The notes beneath the pieces are model-generated. The model saw only the letters and a list, made by a program, of their open reading frames with translations, searched no databases and was not told the origin of the DNA. A DNA stretch of 64,000 nt from VAXT01 sp963728535. GTDB taxonomy: Bacteria > Actinomycetota > Thermoleophilia > Gaiellales > Gaiellaceae. Positions 52,161-61,463 of this stretch are shown here, piece by piece; position 1 is the stretch's first letter; each line of letters opens with the position of its first letter. The translations under genes and the position numbers were made by a program. Location of the stretch: positions 2,706,467-2,770,466 of the forward strand of contig CAVSKK010000001.1 of the NCBI GenBank assembly GCA_963728535.1. The letters are read 5' to 3'.

Positions 52161-53117
52161 CTAACCCTGGTTCTTGGCGAGCTCGAGCTCGCGCCGGAGC
52201 TCGACCGGCAGACGGAACTCAACGTCCTCGTTGACCACTCGGTTCGCGGAGATGTCGTCCACACCGCGCGCCCGGAACCAGTCGCAGACCCGCTCGACGA
52301 GCTTCTCGGGCGCCGAGGCTCCCGACGTCAGTCCGACCGTCTCGACGCCGTCCAGCCACGTCGCGTCGATGTCGGTCTCGTCGTCGATCAGGTGCGCCTC
52401 GACGCCGAGCGCACGGGCGACGTCGACGAGCCGGTTCGAGTTCGACGAGTTGCGCGAGCCGATCACGAGCAGCAACTCGACCTCTCCGAGCAGATCCTTC
52501 ACCGCCCACTGCCGATTGGTCGTCGCGTAGCAGATGTCCTCTTTCTTCGGCGCGTAGATCTGCGGGAAGCGCCGGCGGAGCGCCGTGATGATCTCGCCTG
52601 TCTCGTCGACCGAGAGCGTCGTCTGCGTGATGTAGGCGACCTTCGCGTCGGCGGGCAGGTCCAGAGTGTCCGCGTCGGCGACCGACTGGACGAGGATCGT
52701 CGAGTCCGGTGCCTCCCCGGTTGTGCCAACGACCTCCTCGTGCCCCTCGTGGCCGATCAGCAGAACGGTGTATCCGTCGGCGGCGTAGCGGCGCGCCTGG
52801 ACATGCACCTTCGTCACGAGCGGGCACGTGGCGTCGATCGTGTTCAGGCCGCGCGCCGCGGCGTTGCGGTGCACCTCGGGCGCGACGCCGTGCGCCGAGA
52901 GGACGACGGTCTCGCCTTCCGGCACCTCGCGCTCGTCTTCGACAAAGATCGCGCCGCGCGCCTCGAGGTCGCGTACGACGTGCGCGTTGTGGACGATCTG
53001 CTTGCGCACGTAGACCGGCGGCCCGTGCAGGTCGAGGAGCTTGTCGACCGTGTCGACGGCTCGTTCGACCCCGGCGCAATAGCCGCGAGGAGATGCCAGG
53101 AGGACCCGCTTAACCAT
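52161..53117 (-). CDS. ispH: 4-hydroxy-3-methylbut-2-enyl diphosphate reductase
   Basis: 318 residues from ATG 53117. Last enzyme of the MEP isoprenoid pathway, reducing HMBPP to IPP and DMAPP with a 4Fe-4S cluster. The three cluster cysteines are in SPRGYCAGVERAV, TIDATCPLVTKVH and KEDICYATTNRQ. Conserved substrate-binding motifs are QIVHNAHVV, VLSAHGVAPEV, IGHEGHEEVVGT and GSRNSSNSNRL. An ATG 3 codons upstream (53126) is an alternative start. Single-copy and intact, in contrast to the frameshifted genes just upstream. Confidence 0.96.
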   Translation of the reverse strand: MVKRVLLASPRGYCAGVERAVDTVDKLLDLHGPPVYVRKQIVHNAHVVRDLEARGAIFVEDEREVPEGETVVLSAHGVAPEVHRNAAARGLNTIDATCPLVTKVHVQARRYAADGYTVLLIGHEGHEEVVGTTGEAPDSTILVQSVADADTLDLPADAKVAYITQTTLSVDETGEIITALRRRFPQIYAPKKEDICYATTNRQWAVKDLLGEVELLLVIGSRNSSNSNRLVDVARALGVEAHLIDDETDIDATWLDGVETVGLTSGASAPEKLVERVCDWFRARGVDDISANRVVNEDVEFRLPVELRRELELAKNQG

Positions 53118-53126
53118 GGGATCCAT

Positions 53127-53585
53127 CGTAGCGCCGGCTCTCTTGGCGCTCCCGGGCAGCTACGCCTCGAAGGGCCGAGCGCGCCCATCGAAAGGCCGGT
53201 TCCCGGGCCGGTTCCCACGGCCTCCTCCCCGATGCGATCGTATCGGGGAAGTTCGCACTCATGGGTGGCAGCTTTGTGACGAAAGTGAACGGCGAGAGCT
53301 CGGCTGCCCAGAGCACGCCGCGCAACGATGCGAGGCGCTGCTTACGGACCAAAAAAAGGAGAGCCCGCCGCTCGGGGGGTCAGTGCGGCGGGCCTCCCAG
53401 ATTGCACACCGCGACTTTTGTGGCCAGGTACGCACTAGCCGCGGTTTGCATCGCCCAGTCCCGGGACGGTAACGCGGGCGCCACCGCTTGTGAATAGGCC
53501 GGACGGCCCATCTTTTCAAGGTGTATAGCGGTTTCTCGATCAGTTGGGCGACGCTTGGCGGTAGTCGCCGCGCCGACCTATCATC
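53127..53585. other. 459-bp intergenic region between ispH and the histidine kinase
   Basis: No convincing gene. It contains the divergent promoters of ispH and the histidine kinase, and a minus-strand intrinsic terminator (53351-53393). A 23-codon minus-strand open frame (MQTAASAYLATKVAV...) runs into the terminator stem, and could be a leader peptide, but evidence is thin. Confidence 0.5.
53351..53393 (-). terminator. Intrinsic terminator facing left, without an assigned gene
   Basis: On the minus strand GCCCGCCGC (53393-53385) pairs with GCGGCGGGC (53371-53363) around a 13-nt loop, and TTTTTTT follows at 53357-53351 after five bases. Any transcript it ends must start between here and the plus-strand kinase at 53586; no gene is seen there. 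This is the same arrangement as at 23980-24013. Confidence 0.65.
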
Positions 53586-56500
53586 TTGTCCCCAGTGATC
53601 CGCCGATTTGGCTTGCCAGCGCGCCTTCGACGACGCCGACGGGCGACGTCGGATTCGCCGCGTCCGGTCGCCGCCGGGGTGATCGAACCTTCGCCCGGCG
53701 TGGACGAGCAAACGCCGGCGATCGCAGCGCTCTCGAGCGCACTGGCCCGGGCTCGGGACGAGCAGGCAGTGGGCTTGACGCTGCTCGAAGCGTGCTCCTC
53801 GCTCCTGGGCTTTGATTTCGGCGCCGTCGCCACCATCAGCGAGGACGGCAAGCACGCATCCGGACTCGTGGCGCTCGCCGAGAGCGGAGACACGGACTGG
53901 TGGCGGGAGGTCGCGCTCGACTTCGAGCACGAGCCGTCCGGGCTCGCCAGCGCCGTGTTCGAAGGAGGCCCGGTTGTCGTCTACGACGTCGCCGGCTCGC
54001 CGCTGGTCAATCGCCGGATGGCCGAGAAAGTGGGGGCGAAGAGCGCTGTCTTCGTGCCGCTCGTCTCGGACGAAAAGGTGCCGGCGGTGCTCGTGCTCGC
54101 GACGATCAGGGAGCGGCGTGTCTTCACGGGGGAGGAGCTCGCGTTGCTCCAGGGCCTCGCCGCCGAGACTGCGCTTGCCCTCGATCGCGCCCGATCGGCC
54201 AGCGCGCTCGCCGAGGCGCTCGAGCGGGAGCGCCTGGTGGCGTCGATCGGACGCAAGGTTCGCTCCGAGCTCGACCTGGAGGCGGTCCTCCGGGTCGCTG
54301 TGGAGGAGACCGGCAAGGCCATGCGGGCCAAGCGCTGCTTCCTGCGGCTCGGCGAGCCGGGTGGGCCGATGCCGATTCGCGCCGAATGGGACGCGGAGGG
54401 CTTCGTCCCGATCGGCACTGCGGACGATCGGCTTCCGGTTACGAATCTCGCGGCCCGCGAACGGCGAACGGTGGCCGTCGGCGACGTTCGCACGGAGCCC
54501 GACCTGGAAGACCCCGAGCTCGGAGGGATCCAGGGCATGCTCGATCTGGATGCGCTCGCGGTGCTCGCGACTCCGATCCTCGTCTTCGACCGGATGGTCG
54601 GCGTCTTCGGGCTGCATCGATCTGAGCCGCGTCCCTGGCCCGAATCAGACGTATCGCTGGCCGAGGCCGTGTCCCGGGAGGTCGCGATCGCGTTTCACGC
54701 GGCGCAGCTCCTCGACGAGAACAAGCAGCGACTCGAACAGCAAGCGGCCTTGCTCACCGCTGCCCAGGTCGTCACGAGCGAGCTGCGGCTCGAGACGGTG
54801 CTCCAACGGCTCGTCGTCGAGGTGACGAAGCTGCTCGGCGCGGACGCCGCCGATTGCTACCTCTACGACGACGAGCGCTCGGTTCTTCGCTGCGCAGCTG
54901 TCTATGGGCTCGATCCCGAGCTGGTCGAGTTCGAGTTCCCCGCCGATCACGAGATCGCCGGCCGATTCGCCGAGCCCGTCCAGCACCCGGCCTACGAGGG
55001 GTTCGCAAGCGCGATCGCTGCTCCGATGACCTGGTCCGGCGAGCAGCGGGGTGTGCTCGGCGTCGCAACGAGGGACCCGCACCGTCAGTTCGGCCAGGTC
55101 GAGTCCAACCTCCTGGAGACATTCGCGGGCCTTGCTTCGCTCGCCGTCCGGAATGCTGAGAGCTTCGAGCAGAGCGTCCGACAGGCGCGCGTGCAGAGAG
55201 GCTTCTACAGCATCGCTTCGGCGCTCGCGGAGCCGCTCTCGCAAGCCGCGACTCTCGACGCCGTCGCGCATGCCGCGAACGAGGCCCTCGGTGGCTCGTT
55301 CGCGGCCGTCCTGATGCCGGGAGCCCGTGGGCTCGAGCTCGCAGCCTCGTACGAGTTGCCGGAGGATCTCGCCCGGTCGTTCGTGGACGGGGTTCCCGAA
55401 GCCGCGTCCGTCCTCACCGGAGCTGCCCGCGACCGGCGCCTCCTCTCTGCTGCTTCGCTCGACGACGACGATCGCTTCGGAAAGGACTGGCGCCGCCTGG
55501 CCGGCGTCCGCTCGCTCCTGGCCATTCCGGTCGATCCTCCGCGCCGGGAGGAAGGCGGCCTCGTCGTCGTCTTCTTCGCCGAGCAGCGCTCGTTCAGCGA
55601 CGACGACTTCGAGCTTGGCCGCCGGCTCGCGGGCGCGGCGCGTGGCGGGCTCGAGCGAAGCGAGCTCTACGAGAGCGAGCGCACGTCCCGTGCGCTGGCG
55701 CAGCAGCTCGCGCGGATGGGCGGCCTGCTCGCAACCGAGCTCGACCCGGTTGCGATCCTGGAAGAGGTCGCCAATCAGGCGCCTGCCCTGCTCGGCGCCG
55801 ATGCCTGCGCAATTCTCGTCGTCGAAGGCGACGAGCTCGTCGTCAGCGCCGTCGGTGGCAAGACCGCCCCGAGCGTGTTGGGCTCGCGGCTTCCGTCGAC
55901 GGCTCGTCCGGCCGGAGACGTCGTCGAGGCGCGCGCGCCCGTTGCGTTCTCGGATGCGCACGAAGATGAGCGCCTGATCCTCGACGACCCGGTTCTCACG
56001 GCCGGGCATTCCGGGTATCTGGGTGTCCCGCTAGTCGGGCTCGAAGGAGGCTTTCAGGGCGTGCTCGCCGTCTACGCGCAGCGCCCGCGCGCCTGGCGCG
56101 AGGAGGAGGTCGAGGCGCTGGCGGCCCTCGCCGGCAACGCCTCCGCGGTGCTCTCGAACGCCGAGCTCTACCAGCGGGTCGCGATCGAGCGGGAACGCAG
56201 CTTCGCGATCCTCGCGAACATCGCCGACGGGATCGTCGCCGTCGACCGCGAAGGCGAGGTCGTTCTCTGGAACCAGGCGGCAGAGCAGATCACCGGGGTG
56301 CCTTCGGCTGCTGCGCTCGGGCGGACGCCGCTCGAGGTCCTCCAGCGGGAGCTCGCGTCAGACGACGAGGGCTCGCACCACGAGCGGCTCGTCTCGGTGC
56401 AGCGTGGGGGCGAGGAGGCGTGGCTGTCGCTGACGGAGGCCATCATGCACGATCCGGTCGGCGCGGTTTCGGGACGAATCTTCGCCTTCCGCGACGTCTC

Positions 56501-57221
56501 GTCCGAGCGAATCGTGGAGCAGATGAAATCGGACTTCGTCTCGACCGTCTCGCACGAGCTCCGAGCGCCGCTGACCTCGATCTACGGCTTCGCCGAGACC
56601 CTTCTGCGGCGGGACGTGCTCTTCGACGAAGCGGAACGCCAGACCTTCCTCGGCTACATCGCCTCCGAGGCGCAGCGGCTGACCGCGATCGTCGACACGC
56701 TGCTCGGCGTCGCGAGACTCGAGGCCGGGGACCTTCAGGTCGAGCTCGTGCCGACCGACCTGCGCTCGGTCGTCTCCGAGGTCGTCACGAGCGTCCAGGA
56801 GACCTCGGACGTGAACGGGCACAAGTTCGTGCTCCATCTGCCGGACGAGCCGCTCGCGGCCTCGGCCGATCGCGAGAAGCTGAGCCAGATCCTGACGAAC
56901 CTGCTCGACAATGCGGTCAAGTTTTCGCCGGGCGGCGGCACGGTGACGGTCGAAGCGCACCGCCGCAGCGGCAACGTCGAGGTGCGCATCGTCGACGAGG
57001 GCCAGGGGATCCCGGAGGCGGAGCGCGAGCGCATCTTCTCGAAGTTCCACCGGACCGAGAGCTCGCGTGGTGCGGGTGGCGCCGGGCTCGGGCTGTTCAT
57101 CGCGCGCGGCCTCGTCAGCGCAATGGGCGGTCGAATCTGGGTCGACTCGGTCGAAGGAGGAGGCTCGAGCTTCGCCTTCGAGCTCCCTCTCGCTCCTGCG
57201 CCGGCGCTCGAAGGCGAGTGA
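53586..57221 (+). CDS. Cytoplasmic sensor histidine kinase with five GAF domains and a PAS domain
   Basis: 1,211 residues from TTG 53586 (GTG 53595 is an alternative). About five GAF-type sensor domains occupy residues 40-205, 215-385, 395-540, 550-700 and 715-870, each with motifs such as AVFVPLVSDEKVPAVLVLA or SAIAAPMTWSGEQRGVLGVA. A PAS domain follows (ANIADGIVAVDREGEVVLWNQAAEQITGV, about 875-985). The kinase core has the H-box FVSTVSHELRAPLTSIYGFAE and the N, G1 and G2 boxes QILTNLLDNAVKFSPGGG, VDEGQGIPEAE and GAGLGLFIARGLV. No membrane helices. The receiver gene follows after 12 bp, so it is the likely partner. Confidence 0.92.
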   Translation: MSPVIRRFGLPARLRRRRRATSDSPRPVAAGVIEPSPGVDEQTPAIAALSSALARARDEQAVGLTLLEACSSLLGFDFGAVATISEDGKHASGLVALAESGDTDWWREVALDFEHEPSGLASAVFEGGPVVVYDVAGSPLVNRRMAEKVGAKSAVFVPLVSDEKVPAVLVLATIRERRVFTGEELALLQGLAAETALALDRARSASALAEALERERLVASIGRKVRSELDLEAVLRVAVEETGKAMRAKRCFLRLGEPGGPMPIRAEWDAEGFVPIGTADDRLPVTNLAARERRTVAVGDVRTEPDLEDPELGGIQGMLDLDALAVLATPILVFDRMVGVFGLHRSEPRPWPESDVSLAEAVSREVAIAFHAAQLLDENKQRLEQQAALLTAAQVVTSELRLETVLQRLVVEVTKLLGADAADCYLYDDERSVLRCAAVYGLDPELVEFEFPADHEIAGRFAEPVQHPAYEGFASAIAAPMTWSGEQRGVLGVATRDPHRQFGQVESNLLETFAGLASLAVRNAESFEQSVRQARVQRGFYSIASALAEPLSQAATLDAVAHAANEALGGSFAAVLMPGARGLELAASYELPEDLARSFVDGVPEAASVLTGAARDRRLLSAASLDDDDRFGKDWRRLAGVRSLLAIPVDPPRREEGGLVVVFFAEQRSFSDDDFELGRRLAGAARGGLERSELYESERTSRALAQQLARMGGLLATELDPVAILEEVANQAPALLGADACAILVVEGDELVVSAVGGKTAPSVLGSRLPSTARPAGDVVEARAPVAFSDAHEDERLILDDPVLTAGHSGYLGVPLVGLEGGFQGVLAVYAQRPRAWREEEVEALAALAGNASAVLSNAELYQRVAIERERSFAILANIADGIVAVDREGEVVLWNQAAEQITGVPSAAALGRTPLEVLQRELASDDEGSHHERLVSVQRGGEEAWLSLTEAIMHDPVGAVSGRIFAFRDVSSERIVEQMKSDFVSTVSHELRAPLTSIYGFAETLLRRDVLFDEAERQTFLGYIASEAQRLTAIVDTLLGVARLEAGDLQVELVPTDLRSVVSEVVTSVQETSDVNGHKFVLHLPDEPLAASADREKLSQILTNLLDNAVKFSPGGGTVTVEAHRRSGNVEVRIVDEGQGIPEAERERIFSKFHRTESSRGAGGAGLGLFIARGLVSAMGGRIWVDSVEGGGSSFAFELPLAPAPALEGE

Positions 57222-57233
57222 CCCGCCGACGCG

Positions 57234-57692
57234 ATGGGTATAGAGAGGACGAACTTGGCGCGGATTCTCGTAATCGACGACGAAGCCCCGATCCGGCTCC
57301 TCTGCCGGGTGAACCTCGAGGCCGCCGGAATGGAGGTGCGGGAGGCCTCGGACGGAGTCGTGGGCCTGGCCGCTGCCCGGGAAGAGCCGCCCGACGCCAT
57401 CCTGCTCGACGTGATGATGCCGGGCATGGACGGCTGGCAGGTCCTGGAGGGGCTGCTCGAGGACGAGCGGACCCACGAGATCCCGATCGTCTTCCTGACT
57501 GCGAGGGCGGAGCTCCGCGATCAGGCCCGCGGCCTGGAGCTCGGCGGGGTCGACTACGTCACGAAGCCGTTCAACCCGCTCGAGCTAGCGCCACTCGTCG
57601 AGGGCCTCCTGGAGCGCGTGTCGCGCGGAGAGAGCCAGGACCTGCGGCGTGAACGTCTCGCCGAGCTACGCAGCGTGCTCGACGGCGCCTAA
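57234..57692 (+). CDS. Stand-alone receiver-domain response regulator
   Basis: 152 residues with one receiver domain and no output domain: ARILVIDDEAPIR, phospho-acceptor Asp in AILLDVMMPGMDGW, Thr in VFLTARAE and Lys in DYVTKPFNP. It is 12 bp downstream of the five-GAF kinase, so they likely form a pair, with the receiver acting by protein contact or a phosphorelay. It starts at ATG 57234; a TTG near 57255 (LARILVIDD) is also possible. Confidence 0.88.
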   Translation: MGIERTNLARILVIDDEAPIRLLCRVNLEAAGMEVREASDGVVGLAAAREEPPDAILLDVMMPGMDGWQVLEGLLEDERTHEIPIVFLTARAELRDQARGLELGGVDYVTKPFNPLELAPLVEGLLERVSRGESQDLRRERLAELRSVLDGA

Positions 57693-57695
57693 GCG

Positions 57696-58190
57696 TCAGC
57701 GGCCGGCGAAGTCGGCTGTGACGAGCTTCATGGTCCCACCGGCCACTCCGACACCGACCCGCCGGAAACCACGGTCGAGGAGGATCCCGCGATGCCCCGG
57801 GCTCGTCATCCACATCTGGACGATCATGGCGGCTGTCAGCGGTTCCGTCCCGGAGGCGAGGTTCTCGCCGACGTATGGCGCACGGACACCGAAGTTGCGA
57901 AGCCGCTGAACGAATGCGCCGTGCTCGAAATAGCCCCTGCGGGCCATGTCGACGGAGTGCGAGCGCGCCGCCCGCGTGAGCGCGGGGCCTATGCGGAGCG
58001 GCCGACGACCGCTGCGCATGCGAACGACGTTCATCGCCCGGACGATCGCGCGCTCGCCGGCGGTTGAGGCGCTAGCCCCGGAGAGAGAGCGTGGCGACGG
58101 CGTCATAGCCACCGCGGCGCCTGCGCTCAACATGAGCACGACACCGAGCAGGGGCAGAATGACGCTGAGAAGTGGGCGATTCTCAGACAT
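57696..58190 (-). CDS. Secreted CAP-domain (SCP/PR1-like) protein
   Basis: 164 residues with an N-terminal membrane or signal helix (LLSVILPLLGVVLMLSAGAAVA). The CAP domain has IVRAMNVVRMRSGRRPLRIGPALTRAARSHSVDMA, GYFEHGAF, GENLASGTEPLTAAMIVQMWMTSPGHRGILLDRG and VGVGVAGGTMKLVTADF. The active-site-like His pair (FEHG, SPGHR) and Glu (GENLA) are kept. Bacterial CAP proteins are secreted with unclear activity, often wall-linked. A second one is at 61464. The start is 128 bp from the transporter gene. Confidence 0.85.
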   Translation of the reverse strand: MSENRPLLSVILPLLGVVLMLSAGAAVAMTPSPRSLSGASASTAGERAIVRAMNVVRMRSGRRPLRIGPALTRAARSHSVDMARRGYFEHGAFVQRLRNFGVRAPYVGENLASGTEPLTAAMIVQMWMTSPGHRGILLDRGFRRVGVGVAGGTMKLVTADFAGR

Positions 58191-58317
58191 CAGGGGGTCA
58201 GCGCGGGAGGGTAGTCCCGAAAGCGGTCAACGACTAGTGTGCCAATAGGAATTTTCGAAAGGTTTCAGAAGCTATCGGTCGACCTCGCCGTTCTGAAATT
58301 CGTGCAGTTTGCAGGAA

Positions 58318-59265
58318 CTATCGTGCAGTCTGGGCCAGCAGGATCCCCACGAGGACGATTGCGCCGCCGGTGAGCTGAACGCCCGTCAGCGACTCGCCGA
58401 GCCACGCATAGGCCACGATCGCGCCGGCCACCGGCTCGAACATCGCCGTCACCCCGACGCGCGTCGCGGAGATGTGACGCAGCGAGCCAACGAGCAGCAG
58501 GAATGGGACGATCGTGCCGACGACGATCATCGTCAGCATCAAGAGCCACACCGGGTTCGTCGTTGCGAAGAGAGCGCCGTCGAGCGTCGCGCGGTCGTCG
58601 AGGATGCCGGTCGGGAAGGACCACCAGGGTTGGAGGACGGCCCAGAAAGCCGCGGCGGCCACGAAGCCGAGACAGAGGAGCGAGACCGGGTCCCTCTTCG
58701 GGACTGCGTGCTCGGCGAGGAGGATGTAGAGGGCGAACGTGACCGCCGCCCCCAGCGAGGCGGCCACGCCGAGAGCGTCGAGGCTGAACCCGTGCCGGAG
58801 GTCGACGACGAGCGCCAGGCCGCCGAGCGACAGGATGAGCGCAGCCCAGATTCGGCGCCGGACGGGATCCTTTGTTACGAACGTCGCCCAGAGCGCGATC
58901 AGGACCGGGGCGAGGTACTGGATGAGGAGGGCGATCCCGATCTCGAGCCGGTCGATCGCGAAGAAGTAGAACCACTGGACGAGCGCGAGCCCGAAGATGC
59001 CGAACGCGACGAGGAACAGAAGCTCGTTCCGGCGAACGCGCAGGCGCCAGGGCTGCGTGACCGCAAGCGCCACGGCGAGTGCGAGGGCGGCTCCGGTCGA
59101 GCGCACCTCCGTCAGCCGCGGCGACGACAGTCCCGCGCCGAGGATCGCCTTCGAGACCGTGCCGTTGACGCCCCACATGCAGGTCGCAGCAAGCACCATC
59201 GAGTAGCCGAGCCATGGGCGCCGCGCACGCGGTTCAGCCGCCTCGGCGAGGATCGGCTCTACCAT
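58318..59265 (-). CDS. EamA-family (DMT) transporter
   Basis: 315 residues with about ten membrane helices in two EamA repeats, including MVLAATCMWGVNGTVSKAIL (repeat 1), IALLIQYLAPVLIALWATFV, and in repeat 2 VAAAAFWAVLQPWWSFP, LLMLTMIVVGTIVPFLLLVG, LRHISATRVGVTAMFEPVAGAIVAYAWLGE and GVQLTGGAIVLVGILLA. Exports or imports small metabolites; the substrate is not deducible. The start lies 38 bp before tRNA-Pro. Confidence 0.88.
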   Translation of the reverse strand: MVEPILAEAAEPRARRPWLGYSMVLAATCMWGVNGTVSKAILGAGLSSPRLTEVRSTGAALALAVALAVTQPWRLRVRRNELLFLVAFGIFGLALVQWFYFFAIDRLEIGIALLIQYLAPVLIALWATFVTKDPVRRRIWAALILSLGGLALVVDLRHGFSLDALGVAASLGAAVTFALYILLAEHAVPKRDPVSLLCLGFVAAAAFWAVLQPWWSFPTGILDDRATLDGALFATTNPVWLLMLTMIVVGTIVPFLLLVGSLRHISATRVGVTAMFEPVAGAIVAYAWLGESLTGVQLTGGAIVLVGILLAQTAR

Positions 59266-59302
59266 TCGGCGAACCTATCGGACTACACTTCCGGGGACGT
59301 TT

Positions 59303-59377
59303 CGGGGTGTAGCTCAGCCTGGTTAGAGTGCTTGCTTTGGGAGCAAGAAGTCGCCGGTTCGAATCCGGCCACCCCGA
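59303..59377 (+). tRNA. tRNA-Pro (anticodon TGG)
   Basis: Complete cloverleaf: acceptor CGGGGTG/CACCCCG (59303-59309, 59370-59376) with A73; D-arm GCTC..GAGT; anticodon stem CTTGC/GCAAG around loop TTTGGGA; T-arm GCCGG TTCGAAT CCGGC. CCA is not encoded. It converges with tRNA-Gly, 21 bp away. Confidence 0.96.
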
Positions 59378-59398
59378 TTTAGAGGTCGTAGCCGGCGA

Positions 59399-59469
59399 AG
59401 CGGGCGGCGGGAATCGAACCCGCGTGGCCAGATTGGAAATCTGGGGCTCTACCATTGAGCTACGCCCGC
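59399..59469 (-). tRNA. tRNA-Gly (anticodon TCC)
   Basis: Minus-strand cloverleaf: acceptor GCGGGCG/CGCCCGC (59469-59463, 59406-59400) with T73; anticodon stem CCAGA/TCTGG around loop TTTCCAA; T-arm GCGGG TTCGATT CCCGC. CCA is not encoded. U73 is usual for tRNA-Gly. Confidence 0.95.
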
Positions 59470-59496
59470 GAAGGGTCATAGCGTAGCGTCCTGCCG

Positions 59497-60276
59497 ATGC
59501 ACGATCCGTACTCGTGGACGCTCGATTTCGAGGCGCTGGTGCTCGTGCCCGCGCTCGCGATTGGGTACTTCGTCGCAATCCGCCGTTTCCCCGCGGATCG
59601 CCGGCGAGTCGCCTGCTTCGCCGCCGGGCTGCTCTTGATTCTCGCCGCCTTCGTGACGCCGCTTCACATGCTCTCGATGCACTACCTGCTCTCTGCGCAC
59701 CTGCTCCAGAACGTCGTCCTCGCCGAGTGGGCGCCGGCGCTCTGCGTGCTCGGCCTACCGCCTGCGCTGGCCGCCGCGGCCGGCAAGTTGCGCACCGTCA
59801 GGTTCCTGACGCACCCGTTCGTTGCGCTCCCACTCTGGATCGGCACGTACTTCGCCTGGCACATCCCGGCGGCCTACGACGCGGCGCTCCGACATCCGTC
59901 GAGCCTGATCCACGTCGAGCACGCGTGCTACTTCGTGACCGGGCTCCTCTTCTGGTGGCCGGCGCTTCAGAACGAGCCACACCGGCTCACCAGCGGCAAC
60001 CGCGCGATCTACTTGTTTGCCGCATTCGTGCTCGCCAGCCCGCTCGGCCTGCTGCTCGCGCTGATCCCCAGCGCCGTCTACCACTTCTACATCCATGCGC
60101 CGCGCCTCTGGGGCCTTTCACCGCTGACCGACCAGCAGATCGGAGGAGCGGCGATGGCGCTCGAGCAGGCGACCGTCCTCTTCGTCGCCAGTGCGTACTT
60201 CTTCCTGCGCTTCCTAGCCGGCGAGGGCCGCGCAGATGCCTTTCGCGACCTGGGCCGCCCGTCTTCAGTCTCGTAG
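59497..60276 (+). CDS. ctaG: Cytochrome c oxidase assembly protein CtaG (caa3 type)
   Basis: 259 residues with about seven membrane helices. The caa3_CtaG signatures are MLSMHYLLSAHLLQNVVLAEWAPALCVLGLP with conserved His residues, WIGTYFAWHIPAAYDAAL, HVEHACYFVTGLLFWW and a last-third Gln-Gly motif DQQIGGAAMALEQATV. It is thought to help insert copper into or assemble cytochrome oxidase. The N-terminal WTLDFEALVLVPALAI helix is typical. It is followed after 60 bp by the AI-2E transporter gene. Confidence 0.88.
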   Translation: MHDPYSWTLDFEALVLVPALAIGYFVAIRRFPADRRRVACFAAGLLLILAAFVTPLHMLSMHYLLSAHLLQNVVLAEWAPALCVLGLPPALAAAAGKLRTVRFLTHPFVALPLWIGTYFAWHIPAAYDAALRHPSSLIHVEHACYFVTGLLFWWPALQNEPHRLTSGNRAIYLFAAFVLASPLGLLLALIPSAVYHFYIHAPRLWGLSPLTDQQIGGAAMALEQATVLFVASAYFFLRFLAGEGRADAFRDLGRPSSVS

Positions 60277-60336
60277 TGGGCACAGGACTCACTGTAGCCG
60301 CCTGAACGTCCGACGCTGCCGCGATGCTCCCTTGAC

Positions 60337-61401
60337 GTGGAGGAGCGAGTTGTCCGCTTCCGGGCCACCACGATCCTTGCGGTGCTCGGGATCGCGATCA
60401 GTGTTGCGCTCTTGCTCGAGATCATCTGGATCGCGCGCGAGGTTCTCACCTGGATCCTGATCGCGGTCTTCTTTGCGCTTGCGCTCAACCCGGCGGTCGA
60501 CTGGTTCCAGCGGCACGGGATCAAGCGACGGGGGCTCGCGGCGGCACTCACGTTCCTGCTCGTGCTCGGCGCGATCGCGGCGCTCGGCGCACTGTTCATC
60601 CCGACACTCGTCGATGAGGTCAACGGCTTCGTCGATGCGTTGCCCGGCTACGTCAACGACGTGACGCATAGGCGGGGCCGGCTCGGGTTCCTCGAGTCGA
60701 AGTACCACGTGACCGAGCGGGTCCGGAGCGCGATCCAAGAGGGCGGCGCCTCCTCGGTCCTTGGCTTGACCGGGACCGCACTCGCGGTCACCAAAGGGAT
60801 CCTCACAGCCATCGTGGCCACGGTGACCATCATCTTCATGACCTTCTTCATGCTGCTCGAAGGTCCCGGTTGGATGGAGCGGTTCTACACCCTCCTTCCC
60901 GAGCACTCGCGGGACCGTTGGCGCGGGATCGGCCGGCAGATCTACCGAACCGTCGGCGGCTACGTCACCGGCAATCTGCTGATCAGCGTCATCGCCGGAG
61001 TGACTTCGACCGCCGTGCTGCTCGCGCTCGGAGTCCCGTACGCGGTGGCGCTCGGGCTACTCGTGGCCATCCTGGACCTCGTGCCGCTCGCGGGGGCGAC
61101 GATCGCCGCGATCATCGTCTGCACCGTCGGCTTCATTCATTCGGTGCCGGCAGGGATCGTGCTGCTCGTCTTCTTCATCCTCTACCAGCAGCTCGAGAAC
61201 CACGTCCTCCAGCCCTTCGTCTACAGCAGGACCGTGCAGCTCTCGCCGCTCGTCATCCTCATCGCGGTGCTGATTGGCGCCCAGTTGGCCGGCGTGCTCG
61301 GCGCGCTCGCCGCGATCCCGATCGCGGGCACCTTGCAGGTGCTCCTGCTCGCGTGGCTCGAAGACCGGCGCAAGCGTCACACCAGCCCCGCCACCGTTTA
61401 A
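60337..61401 (+). CDS. AI-2E family transporter
   Basis: 354 residues from GTG 60337. The AI-2E transporter (PerM/YdiK) family pattern is clear: about eight helices, ILIAVFFALALNPAVDWFQRHGIKRRGLAAALTF near the N-terminus, a long cytosolic loop (about 95-170), then TVGGYVTGNLLISVIAGVTSTAVLLALGVPYAVALGLLVAILDLVPLAG and YQQLENHVLQPFVYSRTVQLSPLVILIAVLIG. Members export autoinducer-2, sodium or other ions; the role here is not known. A short AT-containing stretch, then the CAP gene, follow. Confidence 0.88.
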   Translation: MEERVVRFRATTILAVLGIAISVALLLEIIWIAREVLTWILIAVFFALALNPAVDWFQRHGIKRRGLAAALTFLLVLGAIAALGALFIPTLVDEVNGFVDALPGYVNDVTHRRGRLGFLESKYHVTERVRSAIQEGGASSVLGLTGTALAVTKGILTAIVATVTIIFMTFFMLLEGPGWMERFYTLLPEHSRDRWRGIGRQIYRTVGGYVTGNLLISVIAGVTSTAVLLALGVPYAVALGLLVAILDLVPLAGATIAAIIVCTVGFIHSVPAGIVLLVFFILYQQLENHVLQPFVYSRTVQLSPLVILIAVLIGAQLAGVLGALAAIPIAGTLQVLLLAWLEDRRKRHTSPATV

Positions 61402-61463
61402 CCCGTCGGCTAAATCCCCCTTTTGGGTGACGGGCATCTGAGGGGAGGGCCGATCTCTATGGC

